This document shows positions 55,247-64,000 of a DNA stretch of 64,000 bases, one piece after another. Under the pieces are notes generated by a model. The model was not told where the DNA came from, did not search any database, and saw only the letters and a list, made by a program, of their open reading frames with translations. The stretch is taken from assembly GCA_907164885.2 (NCBI GenBank), contig OU015496.1, forward strand, positions 188,953,954 through 189,017,953, read 5' to 3'. A program made the position numbers and the translations under genes. The stretch is from Dolomedes plantarius (taxonomy: Eukaryota; Arthropoda; Arachnida; Araneae; Dolomedidae). Position 1 is the stretch's first letter. Each line of letters opens with the position of its first letter.

Positions 55247-56215
55247 TAGTAAACACCGCTTATAGTGATCAGTGTTATAAGAATCGACCGTTTATAAGAA
55301 TCAATATCGCAAAAACAAAAACAAATGTATTATTTCCATGTTAAAATTTTCGCTTTAAAGAAGCAATCCACCGTTTTTAAGAATCAGAATATACTCTTCG
55401 CTTTCCTTTCATTTTTCCAAAAAAGCCACTTAAACCCTCAAAAGGCACGAATTACTTTCTTTATCTTTTCTTAAAGAAAGACTGATGAGATGGGATGGAA
55501 TACAGTCGTAAAATGCATCCCTTTCTTTGTTAGACATAATATAATAGTTTCCCCTTAAACGCTTTAGCTAAACACTGTCCTATTAGCTTGACCCAGGAGC
55601 ATCTTTACCTATCCGGGTCGGATTTCAATTTTCTCCACTGACAAACAAAGACAGGGACTCTTTTTTCCCGACTCCCACATCCTGGTTGCGGCTTCCTGGA
55701 CCCTGAAACACACAAATCTTCAGCGAAGTGTCCACTATAACTTAGGCAAACGTGACATTAGTAGATTCAGCACGTTATCAAACCGTGAAACGTAAGCTAG
55801 AAGGTGAATCTTCGTCTGAGACTATTGATATTGAAAGAGGTATAAAAAGTCTGCTGAAAAATTCATTACATCAAACTACCATAAAAAAATTTTTCTTGCA
55901 CCCTTCCTGTAGTTAAAATGTTAAAACTGTTAAGCAGTTATGTTGTGACAAATATTGAACTTTTTTTCATCTCTTACTATAATCATGTGTATCTACTTAT
56001 AGTTCTAGAAATTAAGTTGTATTTTAAAAATTATAAAAAATAATTTTAATAAAAGTAATTAACGTAAATTTAAGAGTATTTTATGGTAAATTATCTCATA
56101 TATAGGTGTGTGTGTGTGCCTGTCCAAAAACCCAAATTTCGGCTATAAGAATCAACCTCTTGTAAGAATCAAAAACAGTAATAACAAACGTGAATCTTAT
56201 AAGCGGAAATCACTA
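55247..56215. mobile_element. pogo-type non-autonomous element, tandem copy 1
   Basis: Starts at AGTAAACACCGCTTATAG and ends AAGCGGAAATCACTA, imperfect inverted repeats. Many internal TATAAGAATCAA strings lie at both ends. A trace SSSETIDIERGIKSLLKN near 55815 may be the tail of a lost transposase. It begins four bases after the Tc1 element. Confidence 0.8.
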
Positions 56216-56220
56216 AATAT

Positions 56221-56259
<39 letters not shown>

Positions 56260-56262
<3 letters not shown>

Positions 56263-57239
56263 TAACCACCGCTTATAGCGATCAGTGGTTATAAGAATCA
56301 ACCGTTTATAAGAATCAATATCACGAAAAAAAAAAACAAATGCATTATTTCCATGTTAAAATTTCGCTTTAAAGAATCAATCCACCGGTTATAAGAATCA
56401 GTTTACACAATTCGCTTTCCTTTCATTTTCAAAAAAAGCCACTTAAACCCTAAAAAGGCACGAAGTTCTTTCTTTTTTTTTTTTTTTTTTAAGAAAAATT
56501 GATAAGATGGGATGGAATATAGTCTTAAAATTCATTCCTTTCTTTGTTAGACATAACATAATAGTTTCCCCTTAAACAATTTAGCACAACACTGTCCTAT
56601 TAGCTTGACCCGGGGGCATCTTTACCCGTCCGGGTCCGATTTCACTTTTCTGCACTAACAAACAAAAATAGGGGCCCTTGTCTTTCCAACCTCCCACATT
56701 CTGGTTGCGGCTTTCTGGACCCTGAAACACATAAATCTTCGGCGAAGTGTCCACTATCACTTAGGCAAACGTCACATTAGTAGATTCAACACGTTATCAA
56801 ACCGTTAAACGTAAGCTAGAAGGTGAATCTTCGTCTGCGACTATTAGTATTGAAAGAGTATTGAAACAGCCTCCTGAAAACTTTATTGCGTCAAACTACC
56901 ATAGAAACTTTTTCTTTCCCCCTTCCTGTTGTTGAAATGTTAAAACTGTTAAGCTGGTATGTTGTAACAAATATTGGATTTTTTTCTTCTCTTACTATAA
57001 TCATGTGTATCTACTTATTGGTCTAGAAATGAAGTTGTATTTTTAAAATTATAAAAAATAATTTTAATAAAAGATAATTAACGTAAATTAAAGAGCATTT
57101 TATGGTAAATTATCTAATATATGCATATATAGGTGTGTGTGTGTGCCTCTCCAAAAACCTAAATTTCGGCTATAAGAATCAACCGCTTATAAGAATCAAA
57201 AACAGTAATAACAAACGTGATTCTTATAAGCGGAAATCA

Positions 57240-57242
<3 letters not shown>
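56260..57242. mobile_element. pogo-type non-autonomous element, tandem copy 2
   Basis: Ends CAGTAACCACCGCTTATAG and the complement of CTTATAAGCGGAAATCACTG, between (TA)n tracts. Aligns with 55247-56215 over its length with perhaps ten percent differences, same orientation. Confidence 0.85.
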
Positions 57243-57286
<44 letters not shown>

Positions 57287-57725
57287 ATATAATCATTACA
57301 TCTCGTTCTTAAAATGCAACCTGAAAAGGAAAACTAGCTCAAATTTACATGGCTGGAGCTAGACTCAGCCTGAAAGGAATTGAAATTTTGAAGCAGTCGG
57401 GTCGAATCATTTTATTAGGAGCGATAGTAACATACGTCCTTTCATTTCAGATGCTCGGAGCGAAGTGCAATATCACCTTTCAACCTTACGCGCTAGAAGC
57501 GAGGTACATGTGGCTGTTGTTTTGAAATGTCAGCGGAATTTCGGGCTGGCGATGCGAACTCACGCCTTTCTCGGGACGTATACACGTGTAGAAATGCAAT
57601 GTTTGCTGTTTTATGGGAAGTCCTGTTGCTATGGGTTTTTAAAGCGTTAAAGTAATGTTACTGGGGGTTGGATTCAGGAAAGGGAATTTAACTGATAGAA
57701 TGGAGGGCCTAATATTTAATTTATT

Positions 57726-57816
<91 letters not shown>
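57243..57816. other. (TA)n tracts around an unassigned 430-bp segment
   Basis: (TA)n at 57243-57284 and 57727-57816. The segment between has a richer base composition and a 61-codon plus frame at 57465, without a recognisable family. Confidence 0.6.
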
Positions 57817-57821
<5 letters not shown>

Positions 57822-57986
57822 TCAGCTCATGCATGCTGTGTTAGGTATATTAGAAAAATGGAAGTATAAGAAGACTAGAAGAGTACGAAAGTATGATGTT
57901 TAAGATACAAGTATGGGATTCCCAGAACAGGTAAATTCGCTACCCAGAAACATTACACCCTGAATCAGCATTTCATATTTACAGTG
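57817..57986 (-). repeat. Dispersed repeat, copy 2 (inverted)
   Basis: Reverse complement of the repeat at 39886-40046, beginning TAGTATCAGC next to (TA)n and ending TTTACAGTG. Differences are scattered, about 15 percent. Confidence 0.8.
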
Positions 57987-58860
57987 TGATGCACTCAAGA
58001 ATGCGATGGTTTAACAATGAATAACATTTTTTTTTAATGCCAAATATTGCTATGCACAGGCGGAGAGAAGCAATGCAACGTCGCAAATGAATCCGCCGCA
58101 AAGTATGTTATCGAAGTAAAAGTTATTCATAACAACATAACATCGTGCGAGAGTAGAAAATTACATTACATGGCTTAACATGCGAGGCACTGCCGTGTAT
58201 GTTTCCTAAGAGTAGAGTTTTATTAGTGACTCTAAGGAGGCACATTCTTATTAAGGGGATATTGTGTGCTAATCTTGGCAGATTTATGAATTCTTTATCT
58301 GAAAGACAAATACGAAATTCCGCGAAAATTAAGGAAGCGTTACAACAAGTCACGTGACGATTTCTACGAAAGAGTTGGACTGTTCCAGTAGTATTGCAGT
58401 CAGCTTTGCGTCTAAGCTCTTTTATGGGATTAATGAGGGAACAAACACTAAATTTATTTTCTAGGCACGCAGAAAGAAACAGTTAATGCAAAAATGGTAG
58501 TGTTACGCTTATGGAAAGCATGTCAACTAGGCTAATGCGCCTTCCAATTCCTCCCCATGTAGTGTAAATATAAAATACACTATTACGCAATATACTTTTA
58601 TAGACAGTTACTAACAAGAAAAAGTCCTCGCCCCTAATTTCTTTATTTCTTTCTTTCTTTCTTTTTAATTGGATCACAACCATTTGTTAAATAAATATTG
58701 TTCAGTCATTGACTTCTCATACTTTTTTTTCTGCATAAAACTGGACTTTTTAAAAAATTTCGAAAGAGTTCTTTGATCTATTTACGTGTTAAGAAATTCA
58801 GTATACGGGGGGGGGGGCACAAAATTAAGTATACAACATTATCATGTTTTGTTATACAGT
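57987..58860. other. No feature recognised
   Basis: Mixed composition; a minus frame of 76 codons at 58123-58353 was inspected and shows no family. A G run lies at 58807-58816. Confidence 0.45.
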
Positions 58861-58875
58861 TTCTTAAAAGAAACA

Positions 58876-58876
58876 A

Positions 58877-58955
<79 letters not shown>

Positions 58956-58966
58956 TATATATATAC
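58876..58966. repeat. (CA)n(TA)n microsatellite
   Basis: About 12 CA units followed by more than 30 TA units with small interruptions. The frames over it are artefacts. Confidence 0.93.
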
Positions 58967-58972
58967 CCAACA

Positions 58973-59345
58973 AACACAGAGGCATCGGGCCGGGGCCGGA
59001 TGATTCCGGCCAGCCGATTTCTCCATTGCCTGGCCGGCGCATTAGGTCAGTATCGGATCCGTCACGGGCTTGTCCTCTCGCCCGCGACTTCCCCGTCGAG
59101 TACTGGGCCGCTTCCGGTAACAATGAAGCTATCGTACATCCGACTGCTTACCTTGATTGAACCGCAAACTTCCCGTCGATGTGGACATACAGCCGTACCA
59201 TTGCCGGAGGCTGACGGGCCGGTTACGGGAGCAATAATTCGTGTCGACAGGCCGTCAAATACCCATCTCGAAACCATCAAAGCGCCGTCGATCAGGGTTA
59301 CTTTCCAGTGCTGGGCCATAATTGGAATTCCGACAGATTTTCTAA
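58973..59345. other. GC-rich, CpG-rich island of unknown nature
   Basis: Clearly richer in G+C and CpG than all surrounding DNA, opening with GGGCCGGGGCCGG and a partial palindrome (CCGGATGATTCCGG). Open frames of 118 codons (+, 59000) and 85-93 codons (-) overlap it, as expected by chance in GC-rich DNA; none looks like a known family. It could be part of a transposon, a repeat, or foreign sequence. Confidence 0.6.
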
Positions 59346-59683
59346 GTTTTTCTTAGACCCCTTCCTTTCACATGCTTTTTATTTTTATTAATGAGATTGT
59401 TTATGATAACAGTACTTAACAGTGTTTATGATAACATTTGATATACATCAGATGATGTATATCTGATATATATCTGTAGATATCAGATGTTATATATATA
59501 ATACTTGATATATATAACATCTGATATCTACCCTTACACTTTATTTCTATTTTTTTCTGGCTCTCCATGTATAACTAGTATTAATATTTTTAACTTTTCT
59601 CTTTTTCTCGTGTATTTTCAGGTAATAGAAAATATTAATCTCTGCTAAAACCTAAAATATTTGTTCAGAATAATCCCTTAAAA

Positions 59684-60364
59684 TTATATTTTGTACATGT
59701 TATTTTAAGTAAAGTTCGTAAATGTTTTCGAGATAAGAAAATTATAATATTTTCCATAGAGGAAATTTATTTCATTCTTCTCAAAGTTAAAAGTGAGGTG
59801 TATTATATATTTGAAAACCAGGAATTACCTGATTATATAACTTTAATTGTTATAATTTATTTGAAAATGATTTAAAATTAAAATTGAATGTAGTTCAATG
59901 TTTTATAAATTTTGTTCAGTACTATTTTAGTAGTTGACAAGTGAAAACATTTCATAGTTTTGCATATCAAACAATGGTTCATTGTTAAAGCTTAGCTGTT
60001 CAAGAAATATTTTGTTTTGAGACATCTTCAAATACGTCTTGATAAGTTTATTCTTTGGTGATAAAAATAATAATATTCTGTCATCCTACAGTCTTATATT
60101 GCTGAATACGATAAGACTGAAAAAAGGACTGAACAAAATTTATAAAACATTGAACTACATTCAATTTTAATTTTAAATCATTTTCAAATAAATTATATAA
60201 ATTAAGATTATATAATCGGGTAATTCGTGATTTTCAAATATATATTACACCTCACTTTTAACTTTGAGAAGAATGAAATAAATTTCCTCTATGGAAAATA
60301 TTATAATTTTCTTATCTTGAGAAAATTTACGAAATTTACTTAAAATAACAAGTACAAAATATAA
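59684..60364. repeat. Large fold-back repeat, 237-bp arms
   Basis: Arms 59684-59920 and 60128-60364 are reverse complements with few mismatches and enclose about 207 bases. Outer limits read TTATATTTTGTAC and its complement GTACAAAATATAA. No target duplication or coding content was identified. Confidence 0.85.
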
Positions 60365-61256
60365 ACATACCTTTCGGTCATTGTCCAATGACGGTATATT
60401 AAAAAAATGTTGGAAATAAAAAAATCCCACATCCCACACAGTCGAGCATCAGAGTTGTAACAAATCTTGAACCATGTACGAACGAACTGCAGACATTAAC
60501 TGTGTAGGAAGATAATTGGCATAAATAGCGTGCGCCAAATGTTTCGCCAAAACAAAATCGCCAATTTTTATACGTCCTGCATAAAAGATTGACGACTGCC
60601 CAAAGAGCATTCCCGTCTATTTTTAGAAGTACCCCCACTCATTCTCAGTAAAACGGTCCTTGCAAGTGCAAGGAAAGTCCACAAAGGAATTTTACGACCC
60701 CAAGCAAGGGGCAGCACACAGCTGGCCGAGAGGAGGGGGGGGGGGGGGTGGATGCGCGGTTAAAAAAAAATTAAAACTAATTTATTAGTAAAATAATGAA
60801 TATAAAAATATTATCATTATGCTAGATAACTACTTAGAGTTAAAAATGAATTTTACAAGAATAACTGGAAATAAACAAAACTACATTGGTTTTAAAAACG
60901 CTACTCCACGTAGCAACCAGTTGGGAAATACATTTTTCGTTTTTGTTTTAACACGTTTTAACCCATCAAATAGCGTCGGTTAGGGCGGTTTTTGTCAGGT
61001 TGCAGGAAAATACTATTTTATGCCCTGAGCCTATAAATCACGGCCCGGGATAATTTGCACTAAATTAATTTTGAACGTGTCCACCTCAACAACTGAAAAA
61101 CAAAGCTTTTTGTCTCTAATTTTTGTGCTGGATTTTGTGATTGCTGACCAATAAAAATATTTCACAGGTAAGGAAACTTGATGATATTTTTTCATTAAAA
61201 TATCAGAGCACCTCACTAGAATCAGCAGAAATCCATCACATATGCCTCATTATTTA
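60365..61256. other. Unassigned, probably 5' part of the hAT element
   Basis: Contains a G run (about 60735-60748). The stretch before the Tc1 insertion may be hAT sequence, since a hAT transposase trace continues right after it; no clear hAT left end was found. Confidence 0.4.
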
Positions 61257-62921
61257 CAGTGGCTCCCAAAAGTGTTCGTACACTTACGATTTTCAATGAA
61301 ATAGGGGTCTATCCATTAATTAAAATGAATATTTCAGAATGCGTATTTAACAATTAGATGTATAATCTATTCTTAACAAAACTACATGAAATATTTTAAA
61401 AACATAGTAAAACTTTATTTTTAAGAAACCAGTAATCAAAAAGTAACAAAAACTTTATCCCACAACAGTCATCGAACACTTGTAAAAAAATCTCTACTTA
61501 TAAGAAAATATTTTAATTTTTCGTTAAATTAATATTTAGTAGGATATCCTTTAGCATCAACAACAGCTTTTAAACGTCTGGGAATAGATTGCACTAGTTC
61601 TTTTGTAATTTCTGCATCAATGTTCATCCATTCTTCCATCATAATTGTTTTTAGTTCGCTTTTTCTTTTAAAAATGTCGTGTTTTCGTACTCGAACCTCC
61701 AGTTCTCTCCAAAAATGTTCTATTGAGTTTAAATCTGGCGATTGAGGTGGTGTTTTCAAAACTTGTGGACAATTATAGAGACACCAGAGGCGAACGTTGA
61801 GAGCCGTGGGCTTAGGATCGTTATCTTGATTAAAAAAAAATTAAAAATTTCAAATACCCAAATTTTAGGCTGATAATTTTAAATTGTCTCTTAAAATATT
61901 TATATAAACAGAACGATTCATTATGCCATCAATAAATACCAAATTACTTAGTCCTGATGTTGACATGCACTCCCACACAAGGACACCTCCACCGCCATGC
62001 TTAACTGTTTCTACTAAGTTCTTAGGATTAAGTTCCTCATTTTTTCTTCTCCATACAATTATACGCCCATCGGAACCAAAAATGATAAACTTGCTTTCAT
62101 CGGCAAATAAGACATTATTCCAATAGGTTTGGGGCTTATTAATCATTGATAGTGCGAAGGAAAGCCCGAGCTTTCTGTTTTTCTCACTCACAAAAAAAAT
62201 TGTACGGGCAGAACGCCCATATAATCCAGCAGCTCTGAGAACTCTTCGAACAGTTTCAGGTGAAATTGAAGTAGAAAATGTTTCATTAAATTCTGCAGAA
62301 AGTTTTACAGCACTCAAACGTAGATTTTTCACAAATTTTCTAATTAAAAATCTCTGATCACGTTTTGTTAACTTTGCCGGACGACCTTTTCTTATCTTGA
62401 TTTTGATCCGATTTTCTTCTTTAAAGCGTTTTATCACATACTGCACAGTATAATGGGATAAATTAAGTAATTTAGCAACATTCCGAACTGATTTACCACA
62501 ACTATGATGAAAAATAATCAATTTTCGATCAATGCTGTTTGTTGTTTCTTTGCAAGCCATTTTTAAATAATAAATAGAATATTACGGAATAGGCAAGCAA
62601 AAATTAAAGCCAAATGATATTTTAAATGCCACCACAATTCAAAAATAAAAATAAAGCGCCAGGCGATAATTTTAGTTATGAATTTATCCGAAAATATTTC
62701 AGTGTACGATGACTTTTGTGAGATAGTTTTTGTTACTTTTTGATTATTGGTGTTTTAAAAATAAAGTTTTACTATGTTTCAAAATATTTCATATCGTTTT
62801 GTTCAGAATAGATTATAAATTTTATTATTAAATGCCCATTCTGTAATATTCATTTTAATTAATGGATAGATCCTTATTTCATTGAAAATCGTAAGTGTAC
62901 GAGCACATTTTGGAGCCACTG
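61257..62921 (-). mobile_element. Tc1-like element with about 230-bp terminal repeats, 1665 bp
   Basis: Ends CAGTGGCTCC and complement, followed by inverted repeats of about 230 bases (shared CGTACACTTACGATTTTCAA). TA flanks both sides (61255-61256, 62922-62923). The minus-strand transposase is nearly whole. It is inserted in hAT sequence. Confidence 0.93.
61529..62560 (-). pseudogene. Tc1 transposase, one or two lesions
   Basis: From ATG at 62560 the frame is open for 231 codons: an N-terminal helix-turn-helix (SVRNVAKLLNLSHYTVQYVI), an RKGRPAKLTKRD linker with an AT-hook-like GRP core, a second helical part (ISPETVRRVLRAAGLYGR), then the first catalytic Asp in LFADESKF. It stops at 61865. 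After a stretch with an A9 run the rest is in other frames, with DNDPK near 61830 and TPPQSPDLNSIEHFWREL (Glu) in 61529-61759, ending GYPTKY. Complete it would be about 340 codons. Lesions near the A run could be sequencing errors. Confidence 0.9.
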
Positions 62922-62939
62922 TAGGTGTTCATATTCAAA

Positions 62940-63550
62940 ATGAACTATTTCCCTTTTGGAACAAAAAATAAGACATGAAATAATATCACTCTTAAAATTT
63001 TGTAAATATTATTCTACTATTTTAGATTCCACCCCTGATCTAAGCAACCAAGACCGACTTACTGTTGTAGTAAGATTTGTTCTATTAAGTAATAAATCAA
63101 AGCAAATGGAAATTAGGGAGCATTTTTTGGGGATTTATTTCAATATCAGATTTCCTTGAAACAGATAAATCAAATAGGTCTACAAAATGTAAATATGTGG
63201 AAAGTATGTTACATGATCCATTTAAAAATGAAAAATATATTATAGCTGAAGATTTATGCGATGAAACTGACAACATTGCCCTCTATATTTCCCTTGAAAT
63301 GAACGCGTTAAATGTGATTCAATACCTATTTACAAACAACCTCATCTATCTGTGTCCAAATTTAGTGATTACCATACGAATTTTATTAACATTGCCTGTG
63401 ACTGTGGCTAGCGGGGAAAGAAGCTTTTCAAAACTTAAAATAATAAAAAATTATTTGAGGTCTACAATGGGACAAGAAAAGCTTTCAGACTTATCTATTA
63501 TTAGCATCGAACAGGACATTTCGGAAGATATAGATGATCAGATATTATAA
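62940..63550 (+). pseudogene. hAT transposase remnant (zf-MYM/TTF type), internally deleted
   Basis: KIRHEIISLLKFCKYYSTIL with DSTPDLSNQDRLTVVVRFV near 62965-63090 matches the start of the RNase H-like core of hAT transposases. The core's middle is missing. The C-terminal dimerisation part follows from 63197 with LPVTVASGERSFSKLKIIKN and ends at TAA 63548-63550. At least two stops separate the parts. The Tc1 element at 61257 interrupts it upstream. Confidence 0.87.
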
Positions 63551-64000
63551 CAGAATTTGCATTAAAAAAAGCAAGGAAAGCAAAGATTATCTTTTTGACT
63601 GACTTATTAAGTATATGTATTAATAGATATGTGTTGTATGTATTTAATATAACGTATTCATTTAGTTGTTATATCAATACATTAATAATTATTATGTTAG
63701 GTTATAAAATTAAAAAATTAACTGAATTTATAATATTTTCTGCAATTCGTTGTTTCATTTAAGGTAAAAATATTTCAGAGAAATTTCAATTAATCCATGC
63801 GGTATGAGGGGGTGGGGGAATTATTCTCGCACACGTATCGCAGCTACCCTAGAAACTGCCCTGTATTTACTAGCACATTAAAAGCTACTAAATTACTGTC
63901 AACATTTACATACATACAAACACACACTTTCTAATTTTATCTCTGATGAGATGGAGTTTGTTTTTATGAAGCATATTCGAAAAATATGAATACAGTTCAT
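63551..64000. other. Probable hAT 3' tail and flank
   Basis: AT-rich. GAAACTGCCCTG near 63852-63863 could be the hAT right end (CAGGGC... complemented). No other feature seen. Confidence 0.35.

Noticed and set aside
58773..59160. Overlapping open frames of 76-124 codons across 58773-59160 on both strands
   Set aside because: They combine a (CA)n(TA)n microsatellite with the edge of a GC-rich island; no conserved protein sequence seen.
1..64000. CRISPR arrays, bacterial operons, rRNA or tRNA genes
   Set aside because: No regularly spaced repeats, no tight same-strand coding, and no conserved rRNA or tRNA sequence were seen; the window is eukaryotic.

Overview
The window looks like AT-rich, intron-rich arthropod nuclear DNA packed with transposable elements. 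A chelicerate (spider-like) source is plausible from the mix of BEL/Pao, Ty3/Gypsy, RNase H-bearing LINE, Tc1/mariner, hAT, Helitron and KRBA2-like elements, but no marker proves the lineage. Only two host genes are supported: most of SNX17 on the + strand and the last two exons of a CRAL-TRIO lipid-transfer gene on the - strand. Everything else recognisable is mobile DNA, simple repeats or unassigned sequence.

Region 1 (1-21900) is SNX17. Eleven coding exons, all but the first, read in phase from the PX domain to the conserved acidic C-terminus that in vertebrates binds Retriever. One intron uses a GC donor. Introns hold two adjacent hAT MITEs (2757-3266, 3302-3452), a pogo-type MITE (6218-6389), a dead mariner (8663-9961), a diverged ~550 bp duplication on both sides of the exon at 13741, and an RNase H retrotransposon fragment (about 18090-19030) split by a TA-flanked MITE.

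Region 2 (21901-33500) holds the 3' flank of SNX17, a Tc1/mariner-type deletion derivative with long terminal repeats (25379-26010), and the CRAL-TRIO gene (exons 32165-32275 and 27403-27606, minus). The intron between those exons holds a decayed 2.5 kb integrase-type DNA transposon with palindromic subterminal repeats (27708-30193) and a hAT MITE (30349-30994).

Region 3 (33500-40750) is nested DNA transposons. A hAT shell (33530-35924) contains two Helitrons joined head-to-tail at a single A|T target. A second hAT remnant (35934 to about 37629) contains a pogo element, which contains a fold-back element with 106-bp perfect arms. A small hAT MITE with a perfect 8-bp duplication is at 38588-38795, and a second copy of the 25.4 kb element at 40095-40752.

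Region 4 (40774-53183) is a Ty3/Gypsy retrotransposon split in its pol gene by a complete BEL/Pao retrotransposon (43757-50920). The BEL LTRs are identical by eye and lie within a 5-bp target duplication. The BEL copy is itself interrupted by about 1 kb of AT-rich sequence bounded by a 51-bp duplication of its own coding sequence, and its pol C-terminus has an internal deletion.

Region 5 (53200-64000) holds (TA)n microsatellites with a Tc1 element (53807-55242), two tandem copies of a pogo-type MITE (55247-57242), a GC-rich island of unknown origin (58973-59345), a fold-back with 237-bp arms (59684-60364), and a nearly intact long-terminal-repeat Tc1 element (61257-62921) inserted into a hAT transposase remnant.
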